Shown here one piece after another: positions 8,628 to 16,431 of a stretch of DNA of 64,000 nt; position 1 is the stretch's first letter; each line of letters starts with the position of its first letter. Source of the stretch: Caryophanales bacterium (GTDB taxonomy: Bacteria > Bacillota > Bacilli > Exiguobacteriales > Exiguobacteriaceae); NCBI GenBank assembly GCA_902363455.1, contig CABJAC010000001.1:1367952-1431951 (forward strand). The letters are read 5' to 3'. Below the pieces are notes generated by a model. The model ran no database searches. It saw nothing but the letters and a program-made list of their open reading frames with translations, and was not told where the DNA came from. Made by a program: the position numbers and the translations under genes.

Positions 8628-8833
8628 TCCGATTCCTCCTCTAAGTAAAAAATCGATTCGATAGGACGTTCGAAGACACGGGCAATTTGCATCGCGAGTA
8701 GTAATGAGGGGGTGTAACTCCCTTTCTCCAGTGAAATGATCGTTTGGCGCGTGACTCCGATCATCTGAGCAAACTGCTCCTGTGTCCATCCGTTGCTGCT
8801 GCGCAACGATTTGACCCGGTTGATCAGTTTCAT
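8624..8833 (-). CDS. small XRE-family transcriptional regulator
   Basis: A 69-residue DNA-binding protein made only of a Cro/CI helix-turn-helix: TQEQFAQMIGVTRQTIISLEKGSYTPSLLLAMQIARVF, ending in an acidic tail. It resembles the Bacillus YozG/YgzD-type regulators encoded with membrane proteins. GGAGGTCC lies upstream of the ATG. The promoter at 8864-8892 overlaps a 17-base inverted repeat, consistent with autorepression. A closely similar regulator with the same kind of partner is found at 60813-61019. Confidence 0.9.
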   Translation of the reverse strand: MKLINRVKSLRSSNGWTQEQFAQMIGVTRQTIISLEKGSYTPSLLLAMQIARVFERPIESIFYLEEESE

Positions 8834-8863
8834 TTTGGACCTCCTTCATCCATTATAAGGTAA

Positions 8864-8893
8864 ATTGTATAGTCTGCTTTACAATTTGTAAAG
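8864..8893 (-). promoter_or_regulatory. Promoter of the XRE operon with overlapping inverted repeat
   Basis: On the minus strand a -35 TTTACA (8887-8892) and a -10 TACAAT (8864-8869) are separated by 17 bases. A perfect inverted repeat, CTTTACAATTTGTAAAG at 8877-8893, covers the -35 box and part of the spacer. This placement suits a repressor site, probably for the XRE protein itself. Confidence 0.65.
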
Positions 8894-8919
8894 TTAATTT
8901 TACATTTAGGTCGATCAAA

Positions 8920-8955
8920 AAGAGGGATGATCTGAAGAACGGATCATCCCTTTTA
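8920..8955 (-). terminator. Terminator of the Pr6Pr-like gene
   Basis: AGGGATGATC (8923-8932) pairs with GATCATCCCT (8942-8951). On the minus strand the stem is followed by a T-run, placing it 12-45 bases past the stop of the 8967-9575 gene. The other strand also ends in TTTT. Confidence 0.8.
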
Positions 8956-8966
8956 TCAAATATGAA

Positions 8967-9575
8967 TCATATTTCGTGATGACGACGATTGTTCAACCAG
9001 CGTAATAGGCTTCCGACTGTGATGAAAGCGAACATGATTATGAGACAGATGACAGTCACGATGAGCGGTCCTTGTTTTGAGACATTGAGAAACGGATACG
9101 GATAGAAACCGGTCAAGTTCCCTCGAACCAAGCTGTAGACCAGATACAGGAGCGGAAAGAGGAGCCAGCTGACCAGTTGGTTTCGCGAAAGACGAACCGT
9201 CGATCGAACCAGCAGCCAGTCAAGTAACCCAACAAGCGGCATGACGTAATGAAGGACCGTGTTCACCCAGGGAATCGGTGTTTGTAAACTTTCTTCGAGC
9301 CCGCGCAGCAATACGAAGTAAACGATGCCGGTAATGGTCATGTACAAAGCCGCAGCTCCACGGACACTGGTTGCGCGTTGAAACATCTTGTTGGAACTAG
9401 CGGTGATCAGTAAGACCAGTGCAAGAAACAAGTTACTTAAAATCGTAAAATAGCTGAAGTAGTTGACCGGATTGAAACCGGGCCGACTCGTACTGGCATA
9501 AAACTGATAGCTGACGGCCAAAAGACCAAGCAGACCAAAACCGAATCGGACGATACGCAGAGAAGAGGCAGACAT
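8967..9575 (-). CDS. Pr6Pr-family membrane protein
   Basis: A 202-residue protein with six hydrophobic segments. The conserved-looking blocks NYFSYFTILSNLFLALVLL, the central LHYVMPLVGLLDWLLV and RGNLTGFYPYPFLNVSKQGP match the Pr6Pr family, whose function is unknown (distantly related in layout to FAR-17a/AIG1-like proteins). The start at 9575 is chosen because AAGGAG lies about 10 bases upstream; an in-frame extension to 9677 has no ribosome site and is not membrane-like. Confidence 0.78.
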   Translation of the reverse strand: MSASSLRIVRFGFGLLGLLAVSYQFYASTSRPGFNPVNYFSYFTILSNLFLALVLLITASSNKMFQRATSVRGAAALYMTITGIVYFVLLRGLEESLQTPIPWVNTVLHYVMPLVGLLDWLLVRSTVRLSRNQLVSWLLFPLLYLVYSLVRGNLTGFYPYPFLNVSKQGPLIVTVICLIIMFAFITVGSLLRWLNNRRHHEI

Positions 9576-9778
9576 GTCGGAACACTCCTTTTTTGACCGG
9601 ATAATTATGGTGTTCGACAGCTGAGACAGAGTTCCTTGTCGAGAAGATGCTGTTACTTTTTTTAGACAATTTATCAAAAATCATCGGAACTATTCAATTA
9701 TCGGAATATTCAACCGACAATCGGGTAACTAACACAAAACGATGATGGTTGGCTTAGAGAGAGAAAGGAGGCGCCGAC

Positions 9779-9955
9779 ATGATGCCGGAATTGTTGCCTG
9801 ACGAGCGTGAACTCGAGCGAAGGATTCGAATCGTCCATTTGCTGCGTAAACTCGGGAAATCCGACGAAGCCATCGCCAAATCATTATATGTTTCCACCGA
9901 ATGGGTCCAGTCGGTCTTTGATGAAGACGACTGGCAGCATGCGCAATCCTCTTAA
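9779..9955 (+). CDS. small helix-turn-helix-like protein, 58 residues
   Basis: A short gene with two consecutive ATG codons (9779 and 9782) behind the strong site AAAGGAGG (9763-9770). The product is charged, and its middle (LLRKLGKSDEAIAKSLYVSTEWVQSVFDE, about residues 21-49) has the spacing of a helix-turn-helix: a helix with K-S-D-E-A-I-A, a turn, then S-T-E-W-V. I do not recognise the family; a DNA-binding role is inference. It is flanked by its own terminator 10 bases downstream, which supports a real transcript. Confidence 0.68.
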   Translation: MMPELLPDERELERRIRIVHLLRKLGKSDEAIAKSLYVSTEWVQSVFDEDDWQHAQSS

Positions 9956-9965
9956 GATGGAGCGG

Positions 9966-9995
9966 CAGAGTGTCCGATGACACTCTGTTTTTTTT
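9966..9995 (+). terminator. Rho-independent terminator
   Basis: CAGAGTGTC (9966-9974) pairs perfectly with GACACTCTG (9979-9987) around a four-base loop, followed by eight T residues. It ends the small gene at 9779-9955. Confidence 0.92.
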
Positions 9996-10066
9996 GTCTC
10001 GTAGTGGGCGCGCGCGCTGAATTTCGGTACACTGAGAAGGAAATCACTGGAAAGAAGGAATGACTC

Positions 10067-11164
10067 ATGAAACAAGTCGCCATCATCGGTGCCGGCATCA
10101 CCGGGCTATATGCCGCTTGGCGTTTGCAGGAGACGGGGTACGACGTAACCATCTTTGAAGCCCGTGACCGGATCGGAGGACGGATTCTGACCGAAACGTT
10201 ATCTTACAAAGGACAAATATACGATTTTGATCTTGGACCGACCTGGTATTGGCCGGACACGGAATCGTTGATGACGAACCTCGTTGATCTGCTGCAACTC
10301 CCGACACTCATTCAGGCGACGCATGGAACGATGATGCTTGAGAGGTCACCAGGACAAATTGAACAGCATTCCTTACCGGACGGGCAAACGGTCTTGTCGC
10401 ATCGACTGGTGAAGGGAATGGAAAGCGTGCCGAATGCATTGGCTGAAAAACTTAGTCCGGATACGATTCGTTTGTCACACCGCGTCACCACCATTCTGAA
10501 AAAGAAGCAGGTTGAACTGACGATTGAACATCAAGGGACACAGACGCAACAGTCGTTTGATCATGTACTCATGACGTTACCGCCACGACTCAGCAGCCGG
10601 ATGATCTGGATTCCGCCTTTACCGGAAGCCGTGCACCGTCAACTTGAAGCCACACCGACCTGGATGGCCGGACAGGCGAAAGTCGTTGTCGTTTACGAAA
10701 CACCGTTTTGGCGACAAGCGGACCGGTCGGGCTTTGCCATCAGCTGGTCAGGGATTTTACAGGAAATTCATGATGCGTCGCCGCAAACCGGACCCGGTGC
10801 TTTATTCGGCTTCTTCCGTCTGACGGCATCAGAACGCGCGGCTTTCAGCGAAACGGAATTGAAGCAGCAGTCCGTTGAGCTGTTGACCCGTTTATTTGGA
10901 CAAGAAGCCGGTAATCCGATTGCTGTCTTTTATCAAGACTGGGCAAAAGAGCCCGAAACGGCAACGATAGCAGATGCGGCACCGTTAACCGACTTTCCTG
11001 TCTATCAACTGATTGACCTCGAAGATCCGTGGAAGGACACGGTGACGTTACTCGGAACGGAAAGTGATCCGGCGTTCGGCGGACATTTGGAAGGGGCGTT
11101 GCAATCGGTTGAACGATGGCTTCGTAGTCAAATCAGTCCGAAGAAAGAGAGGGAGAACGAATGA
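10067..11164 (+). CDS. FAD-dependent amine oxidase (flavin monoamine oxidase type)
   Basis: A 365-residue flavoprotein. The N-terminal dinucleotide fold is [35 protein letters not shown] (residues 5-39), with the GG-R extension typical of amine oxidases. The C-terminal FAD-contacting segment is [25 protein letters not shown]. Family knowledge: these enzymes oxidise amines to aldehydes with release of hydrogen peroxide; the substrate here is unknown, and at 365 residues it is shorter than eukaryotic monoamine oxidases. It overlaps the NUDIX gene by four bases (ATGA), so the two are translationally coupled. Confidence 0.87.
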   Translation: MKQVAIIGAGITGLYAAWRLQETGYDVTIFEARDRIGGRILTETLSYKGQIYDFDLGPTWYWPDTESLMTNLVDLLQLPTLIQATHGTMMLERSPGQIEQHSLPDGQTVLSHRLVKGMESVPNALAEKLSPDTIRLSHRVTTILKKKQVELTIEHQGTQTQQSFDHVLMTLPPRLSSRMIWIPPLPEAVHRQLEATPTWMAGQAKVVVVYETPFWRQADRSGFAISWSGILQEIHDASPQTGPGALFGFFRLTASERAAFSETELKQQSVELLTRLFGQEAGNPIAVFYQDWAKEPETATIADAAPLTDFPVYQLIDLEDPWKDTVTLLGTESDPAFGGHLEGALQSVERWLRSQISPKKERENE

Positions 11165-11661
11165 GCATGAAGGATTCGACGTTTCATCGGGCATTCGGTA
11201 CATACGGCATCTATTTTAATGAAGGAAAACTGCTCGTCATCCATAAGCAGGGCGGACCGTATACGTATCGGTACGATTTGCCGGGGGGCAGTCTCGAAGA
11301 TTTTGAGACGTTACCGGATGCACTGGACCGCGAATTCCAGGAGGAAACCGGGCTGACGGTCCGTTCCAAACAGTTGCTTGGAACGTTTGAATTTTTCCTC
11401 CAGTCCGACTGGCACCGGGCGTCGCACTTGCATCATATCGGCGTATTTTTCCGCGTGTTAGAAGCAGAGGGGGAACGGTCTGTCCCAAAGACGTTTGACG
11501 GGCAGGATTCGACCGGTTCGTCCTGGGTCAGTCGGGCAGACGTCGATATGTCCAACGCATCACCGCTTGTCTTAAAAGCCTTTGACTATTTGGAAAATCC
11601 AAAGACCGAGACAATGATGCGAATCGAGAATTGGGTTGTGAAACAGTATGTGGTGTCATGA
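11161..11661 (+). CDS. NUDIX hydrolase
   Basis: A 166-residue pyrophosphohydrolase. The NUDIX box is complete: [23 protein letters not shown] (about residues 42-64), matching GX5EX7REUXEEXGU. Family knowledge: it hydrolyses a nucleoside diphosphate linked to another group, with Mg2+ bound by the REFQEE glutamates. Start at ATG 11161 overlaps the stop of the amine oxidase gene. A functional link between the two is not obvious; removal of a damaged or reactive nucleotide product is possible. Confidence 0.9.
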   Translation: MSMKDSTFHRAFGTYGIYFNEGKLLVIHKQGGPYTYRYDLPGGSLEDFETLPDALDREFQEETGLTVRSKQLLGTFEFFLQSDWHRASHLHHIGVFFRVLEAEGERSVPKTFDGQDSTGSSWVSRADVDMSNASPLVLKAFDYLENPKTETMMRIENWVVKQYVVS

Positions 11662-11712
11662 AATTGATAACGAAAAAAAATCTATCATCTTTTATGATGG
11701 AGTTTAATCCAT

Positions 11713-11771
11713 AAAAAAAGCCCAAATGTCTCTCGTATTCCGACTTGGATACACAAGAGATTTGGGCTTGT
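11713..11771 (-). terminator. Terminator of the NorA-like pump gene
   Basis: AAGCCCAAAT (11719-11728) pairs with ATTTGGGCTT (11760-11769), with additional TCTCT/AGAGA pairing inside. On the minus strand a run of seven T residues follows. It lies just past the stop of the MFS gene. Confidence 0.82.
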
Positions 11772-11775
11772 TTCA

Positions 11776-12960
11776 TTAAGATGATTTTTGCTCGATTGAC
11801 TGTTCAACCGGCTGCTGTTCCCGCCAGACGAACGTCAAGGCGATCCCGATCGCGAGCATGACGGTCGCGAAATAAAACGGATAGTTAAGATCGACGTCAA
11901 ACAGAATCCCACCGATGATCGGTCCGAGAATATTCCCGATACTCGTAAACATCGAGTTCATCCCGCCGACGAAACCTTGTTCGTTCCCGGCGATCTTTGA
12001 CAAGTAGGTTGTGACGGCAGGGCGCATTAAATCAAAGCCGACGAAGACGACCATCGTCACGAGAATAATCGAAAGATAACTTGTCACATAGGTCATGACA
12101 AGAACCAGTAATGTCGAACCGATTAAGCTGTACCGGATGAGACGGATCTCTCCGAACCAGCGCGTCAGCCGTTCAAACAATCCGACTTGGACGATGACAC
12201 CGACGATTGCCCCGAGTGAAATCGCGAGCGCGATGTCTTTCGCCGTGAAGCCGAACTTACGGTCGACGAACAGCGCGAACAGTGACTCAAACGACGCGAG
12301 TCCGAATGAAGAAATCAGCAGCACCATAAAAGCGATGAAGTAGAGCGGTGAAAAGACTTTCCGGAAACCGGTCTTTTGCTGGGGAATCGTTGTCTGTTCG
12401 TAATGCCGTTCCGGTTCGCGTAACGTAAAGACGGACAAGATCATCGCGGTCAGACCAAATGCAGCGGCAAAGAAAAACGGCACCCGGGTCCCGATATCTG
12501 CCAGGAAGCCGCCGATGCCCGGTCCGATGATGAATCCGGTCGAAATCGCCGCCGACATGTAGCCAAGGGCCTTCGGACGTGTATCGTTCGTGGTGATGTC
12601 GGCGATGAACGCTGTGACGGCCGGCATGATGAAGGCGGCACTGACACCTCCTAAAATCCGCGACGCGAACAACACTTCGACGGATTGTCCAAGACCAAAT
12701 AACAGTTCCGACATGCTGAAGATGAACAGACCGATGATGATCATCGGCTTGCGGCCGTACTTGTCGACGGCCCGGCCGGCGAGCGGAGATAACACAAGCT
12801 GGGCAAAGGCGAATGCTGAGACCATGTAACCGACGGTCGAACCGGAAATGTCCAGCTCGTTCATGATCGTCGGAGTGACGGGAATGACAAGGCCAATCCC
12901 TAAAAAGGCGATAAACAGGTTAAGCAACAGGGTGCCTAAGATCAATTTGTTATTTTGCAT
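11776..12960 (-). CDS. MFS multidrug efflux transporter, NorA/Bmr type
   Basis: A 394-residue, 12-helix major facilitator. The opening LFIAFLGIGLVIPVTPTIMNEL and motif A, GRAVDKYGRKPMII, closely resemble NorA of Staphylococcus and Bmr of Bacillus; motif C is seen in AAISTGFIIGPGIGGFLADIG. Family knowledge: proton-driven export of fluoroquinolones, dyes and other cations. It is 32 bases downstream of a tetR gene on the same strand, so the regulator probably controls both. GAGGAA is about 8 bases before the ATG. Confidence 0.88.
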   Translation of the reverse strand: MQNNKLILGTLLLNLFIAFLGIGLVIPVTPTIMNELDISGSTVGYMVSAFAFAQLVLSPLAGRAVDKYGRKPMIIIGLFIFSMSELLFGLGQSVEVLFASRILGGVSAAFIMPAVTAFIADITTNDTRPKALGYMSAAISTGFIIGPGIGGFLADIGTRVPFFFAAAFGLTAMILSVFTLREPERHYEQTTIPQQKTGFRKVFSPLYFIAFMVLLISSFGLASFESLFALFVDRKFGFTAKDIALAISLGAIVGVIVQVGLFERLTRWFGEIRLIRYSLIGSTLLVLVMTYVTSYLSIILVTMVVFVGFDLMRPAVTTYLSKIAGNEQGFVGGMNSMFTSIGNILGPIIGGILFDVDLNYPFYFATVMLAIGIALTFVWREQQPVEQSIEQKSS

Positions 12961-12992
12961 GGTAAATTCCTCTGTTTCTATAGTTTAAATCA

Positions 12993-13571
12993 TCAGCGGA
13001 CAAGCCCCCGCCAAAAAATCGGCCAGACGGCAGTAAAACGTCGTTGATAGGCCTCGACACCATTGTAGACGAACTCGGTCATCGTGCCTTCCGTCACCGT
13101 CAAATAGGCGAGGGCGGCACTTTCGTAATCGTCCGAATACAAAATCTGTTCTTGGCGGTCGCGTTCCCGCAACAAACGGGTCAAGTGGCGTTGCATCGAA
13201 TCAAAAAACGGATTAATCAAATCCGTCACTTCGCGTTCCAGCTTGACGGGCGGAAAATACGCGATCCGTAAAATGAACTTCAGCTGATCGTTTTGGGTAC
13301 TTTCCTGAAGAAACCAGTCAAAAAACCCTTTCAGGCTCGCTTCAAGCGTAAGATGGCGTGTTGAGATGAAGTACGTGGCGAGATGTGTTTTCTGTGTTTC
13401 GAGCGCATGTGTCATCGCGGTCAGGAACAAATCGTCTTTTCCGCGATAGTGGGCGTAAATCGATGGTTTTTTAATTCCGACTTCCTGCGCAATCTCTTGT
13501 AAGGACGCGCCTTCGTAGCCGTGCTGGGCAAAATGCCGCAGGGCCGTTTGTAATAATAATGAAGCTTTCAT
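12993..13571 (-). CDS. TetR-family transcriptional repressor
   Basis: A 192-residue regulator. The N-terminal DNA-binding domain is LLLQTALRHFAQHGYEGASLQEIAQEVGIKKPSIYAHYRGKDDLFLTAM, the standard TetR helix-turn-helix. The C-terminal half should bind an inducer. It is the first gene of a two-gene operon with the NorA-like pump. A 14-base near-palindrome sits between its promoter and start codon, consistent with autorepression and drug-induced expression of the pump. AGGAAGGTG precedes the ATG. Confidence 0.9.
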   Translation of the reverse strand: MKASLLLQTALRHFAQHGYEGASLQEIAQEVGIKKPSIYAHYRGKDDLFLTAMTHALETQKTHLATYFISTRHLTLEASLKGFFDWFLQESTQNDQLKFILRIAYFPPVKLEREVTDLINPFFDSMQRHLTRLLRERDRQEQILYSDDYESAALAYLTVTEGTMTEFVYNGVEAYQRRFTAVWPIFWRGLVR

Positions 13572-13583
13572 TCAATCACCTTC

Positions 13584-13630
13584 CTAACGGTCGTTAGTTA
13601 ACAGCCTAACAGATTCAAAACGATTGTCAA
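13584..13630 (-). promoter_or_regulatory. Promoter and TetR operator of the pump operon
   Basis: On the minus strand, -35 TTGACA (13625-13630) and -10 TAGGCT (13603-13608) are 16 bases apart. Immediately downstream is CTAACG-GT-CGTTAG (13584-13597), an inverted repeat with six-base arms; further GTTAG/CTAAC half-sites run into the -10 box. The layout fits a TetR repressor blocking its own promoter. Confidence 0.65.
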
Positions 13631-13631
13631 A

Positions 13632-13664
13632 CAAAAAAGCCGAAGGTCGCTTGGACCTTCGGCT
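13632..13664 (-). terminator. Terminator of the 13677-14729 gene
   Basis: AGCCGAAGGTC (13638-13648) pairs with GACCTTCGGCT (13654-13664) around a five-base loop; on the minus strand a six-base T-run follows. It lies 13 bases past the stop of the upstream membrane protein gene and just before the tetR promoter. Confidence 0.9.
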
Positions 13665-13676
13665 GCATGCATTCGA

Positions 13677-14729
13677 TTATTTGTTGGCGATACGACCGCG
13701 TGAAGCGACGCGTGAACCTGTGATGCCGGCGATTGATGTCACAATCATCGTTAAGATGAGAGCGACGAAGCCCCAGATTGAAACTTTAGATGCTGTTTGT
13801 GTCGCTTGTTCTGTTTGAACACGGACATCTTCAACTGTTTTCTTGAGATCAGCTGATGTTTCATCAAGTGTTTGTTTTGCGTTTTCGATTTGTTTGCTTG
13901 TTTCACTTGTTGCCTGGTTTAAGCCGTCAACGATGTTTTTCGTTGCTTTATCTGCTTCTGCTTGTGAGAGATCTGTGTTTTGAGCAACGGCTTCAGCGAT
14001 TTTATCTTCATCGACCGAGTTTTGGATTTTTTCTGAACGTGCTGTCAATTTATCACCAAGATCGCTGACGATTTTATCGAAGTCTTCCGGTTTTGTTAAG
14101 ACATCTTTACCGGCTGCTGTTGCGTCATCTTTGACTGCATCGAGCTGACCTTGCAAGTAGTTCGGTTGCAATTCCGGAATGTCTGTGTCTTTCAGGATTT
14201 CATCGACATTTCCTTCAAGTTCTTTTGTATCGACTTTTGAGACGTTATCCGTTACTGAGCTGAATCCTTTTGAGACAGCGTCTGATGTTGTGCTGGCGAT
14301 GGCGCCGACACCTTGACCTGCTGCACCACCGACTGTACCAAGTACTGAACCCACTGTTTGGAACGTGTTGATTGTCGTGAATGTCAGCAAAGCGAACAAG
14401 AGGATGACGCTTGTTGACCATGTGAGGAAACCGTGAACGAGTCCGGCACGTGATGATGTCACACCGGAAACGAAACCGGCGACGAACAATGAGATTAACA
14501 ACGACAGAATCGCCCAAATGGCTAATCCGATGCCGACACCGTCAAACGGGTTGTCGGACGTGACGTCCGTGACACCAAAGCCGATCGCCGAACCGATTAA
14601 GCTGAATGTAATTAAAAGTGCAAAAAATGATACGACCCCCGCGATGATTGAACTCCACGAGATGTTCCGACCTGCTCCATCTGCTTCCGGCCGTAAGTGC
14701 GACGAGAAACCTTTTCTTGTTTTTTCCAT
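13677..14729 (-). CDS. membrane protein with long coiled-coil region, YrzE-like
   Basis: A 350-residue protein. Three hydrophobic segments in the N-terminal 140 residues (SIIAGVVSFFALLITFSLIGSAIGFG; GLAIWAILSLLISLFVAGFVSG; STSVILLFALLTFTTI) precede a 180-residue polar, Ala/Lys/Asp-rich stretch with helical coiled-coil character, and a final hydrophobic segment near residue 325 returns to the membrane. The N-terminal part resembles the YrzE family of Bacillus, function unknown. The long soluble helix between anchors would lie on one side of the membrane, as in envelope-stress or scaffold proteins; that is inference. Confidence 0.7.
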   Translation of the reverse strand: MEKTRKGFSSHLRPEADGAGRNISWSSIIAGVVSFFALLITFSLIGSAIGFGVTDVTSDNPFDGVGIGLAIWAILSLLISLFVAGFVSGVTSSRAGLVHGFLTWSTSVILLFALLTFTTINTFQTVGSVLGTVGGAAGQGVGAIASTTSDAVSKGFSSVTDNVSKVDTKELEGNVDEILKDTDIPELQPNYLQGQLDAVKDDATAAGKDVLTKPEDFDKIVSDLGDKLTARSEKIQNSVDEDKIAEAVAQNTDLSQAEADKATKNIVDGLNQATSETSKQIENAKQTLDETSADLKKTVEDVRVQTEQATQTASKVSIWGFVALILTMIVTSIAGITGSRVASRGRIANK

Positions 14730-15070
14730 AATAATCCACTACCTCTCCACTTACGATTTTACGTACATCACTTGATTTCAAGAAGCTTTGTCTTAAACTG
14801 TTTTAACTTGAGATGTTGATGTGCATAGCTCTTATATTGCCGGTAAACCACCTAAACAAACCTAGTATCAAAAGTACTCCTTTTAGAAACTTTAATCAGA
14901 TTATTCTGAATAATAAAGTCATTACCAAAGGCAAAACAATTGAAATCCGGAAAAAGATTCGTTATGATTGTAACCAGAACGTTTTACTGTACGGTTTGAT
15001 AGATAATGGAATCATTTTTAAGATTCAAAACTATTCTAATGGAGGTGACCCCCTGTTTCAGGGGAAAGAA
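14730..15070 (+). other. 340-base AT-rich intergenic region with a regulatory-looking 3' end
   Basis: No convincing gene. An open frame from 14813 joins the downstream gene but has no ribosome site at its start and an AT-rich composition unlike the neighbours. The last 30 bases hold GGAGGTG (15041-15047), a C-run and a short hairpin that contains the likely Shine-Dalgarno of the next gene. I saw no match to the M-box or yybP-ykoY riboswitch motifs. Confidence 0.5.
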
Positions 15071-15071
15071 T
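15041..15071 (+). promoter_or_regulatory. Shine-Dalgarno enclosed in a hairpin before the CorC-type gene
   Basis: CCCCTG (15050-15055) and CAGGGG (15059-15064) form a perfect six-base stem with a TTT loop. AGGGG in the right arm is the best Shine-Dalgarno for the TTG start at 15071, 6 bases away. GGAGGTG at 15041-15047 could compete for the same C-run, giving an alternative fold. A translational control role is inferred. Confidence 0.45.
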
Positions 15072-16375
15072 TGGACATATTGCTGGTATTGAATTTGGCG
15101 TTGCTTGTTTTATTGATTGTGTTGACGGCGTTTTTCGTCGGATCGGAGTTTGCCGTCGTCAAGGTCCGGATGTCACGGCTTGATCAAATGATTCAGGAAG
15201 GAAACAAAGGAGCGGTCCTCGCGAAGAAGGTCGCCAGTGACCTCGATTATTATTTGTCCGCCTGTCAGCTCGGAATCACAATCACCGCACTTGGACTTGG
15301 AGCGCTCGGGAAACCGACCGTCGAAAAGTTGCTTGGACCGGTCTTTGACGAGTTTGGTGTCGCTGCGGCCCTGTCGACGGTTCTCTCCTATACGATTGCG
15401 TTCGTTTCGGTGACGTTTCTGCACGTTGTCATCGGTGAACTTGCTCCGAAGACACTTGCCATCCAGTACGCGGAACGGATGACCTTACTTCTTGCACCAG
15501 CGTTGTATGTGTTCGGTAAAATCATGTATCCCTTCATCTGGGTGATGAACGGTTCAGCGCGGATCTTCTTACGGTTGTTCGGCGTTCAACCGGCCGGGCA
15601 TGAACAAGCCCACTCGGAAGAAGAGTTGAAAATCATCATGTCGCAAAGCTTTAAGAGCGGTGAAATCAATCAGACGGAACTCGCCTTGATGCAAAATGTG
15701 TTTGCGTTTGATGAGCGGGTGACGAAAGATATCATGGTCCCACGGATGAACGTGACGACGCTGTCGTTCAGCATGACGTGGCCGGAAGTCCTGCAAATCA
15801 TGACAGATAATCAATACACGCGTTATCCGGTCATCGAGGATTTTGACAAAGATAAAATCATCGGCTACGTTAACGTCAAGGAAGTCCTGACCGATCAAGC
15901 GAACGATCAACAACGCGACTTACAGAAGTATATGAAAGACATTCCGGCCGTGTCAGAAATGACACCGCTTCAGGAAACCTTGCTGAAGATGAAGGTGACG
16001 CGTTCCCACATTGCACTCGTCATCGACGAGTACGGCGGAACAGCCGGAATGATTGCAATGGAAGACCTGCTCGAAGAAATCGTCGGTGAAATCCGCGATG
16101 AATTCGACGAAGACGAACAGGCCGACATCGAAACGATTTCGAAGACGGAATACCAACTATCGGGAACAGTGCTCCTCGCAGATTTAGTCGAGCGCTTTAA
16201 CCTGACGTTTGCTGACGCCGAGGAAATCGATACGATTGCCGGTTTCATCCAAGCACAAGGAACGGACTATCAAGTCGGTGAAACACTTGAGACGGAGACG
16301 TATGATCTTGAACTGTTGCACGTCGAGAACTACCAAATCCAGCAAGTCAAACTTGTGTTGAAACAAATTTCCTAA
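15071..16375 (+). CDS. Hemolysin/CorC-type membrane protein with CNNM and CBS domains
   Basis: A 434-residue protein. An N-terminal CNNM (DUF21) membrane domain with four hydrophobic segments (about residues 1-185, including FFVGSEFAVVKVRMSRLDQM) is followed by a CBS pair (TKDIMVPRMNVTTLSF and VIDEYGGTAGMIAMEDLLEEIVGEI) and a CorC_HlyC domain at the C-terminus. Family knowledge: relatives affect Mg2+ or Co2+ efflux. The start is ambiguous: TTG 15071 gives the normal N-terminus for the family and has AGGGG upstream inside a hairpin; CTG 15053 is in frame after GGAGGTG. A bidirectional terminator follows. Confidence 0.87.
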   Translation: MDILLVLNLALLVLLIVLTAFFVGSEFAVVKVRMSRLDQMIQEGNKGAVLAKKVASDLDYYLSACQLGITITALGLGALGKPTVEKLLGPVFDEFGVAAALSTVLSYTIAFVSVTFLHVVIGELAPKTLAIQYAERMTLLLAPALYVFGKIMYPFIWVMNGSARIFLRLFGVQPAGHEQAHSEEELKIIMSQSFKSGEINQTELALMQNVFAFDERVTKDIMVPRMNVTTLSFSMTWPEVLQIMTDNQYTRYPVIEDFDKDKIIGYVNVKEVLTDQANDQQRDLQKYMKDIPAVSEMTPLQETLLKMKVTRSHIALVIDEYGGTAGMIAMEDLLEEIVGEIRDEFDEDEQADIETISKTEYQLSGTVLLADLVERFNLTFADAEEIDTIAGFIQAQGTDYQVGETLETETYDLELLHVENYQIQQVKLVLKQIS

Positions 16376-16378
16376 TAC

Positions 16379-16416
16379 TAAAAACGGTCCCTCGAATAAG
16401 AGAGACCGTTTTTTTT
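16379..16416. terminator. Bidirectional terminator between convergent genes
   Basis: AAAACGGTC and GACCGTTTT form the base of a stem with inner CTC/GAG pairing and a seven-base loop. A T-run of eight follows on the plus strand and A residues precede on the other side, so it can serve the CorC-type gene and the ProP-like gene. Confidence 0.85.
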
Positions 16417-16431
16417 GATGGAAACATTTAA

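Noticed and set aside
14813-15070. 85-residue N-terminal extension of the CorC-type protein
   Set aside because: No ribosome site at 14813, AT-rich non-coding composition, and the family's usual N-terminus starts at 15071.
14730-15070. M-box or yybP-ykoY riboswitch before the CorC-type gene
   Set aside because: I could not find the conserved segments of either class. Only the simple hairpin over the Shine-Dalgarno is visible.
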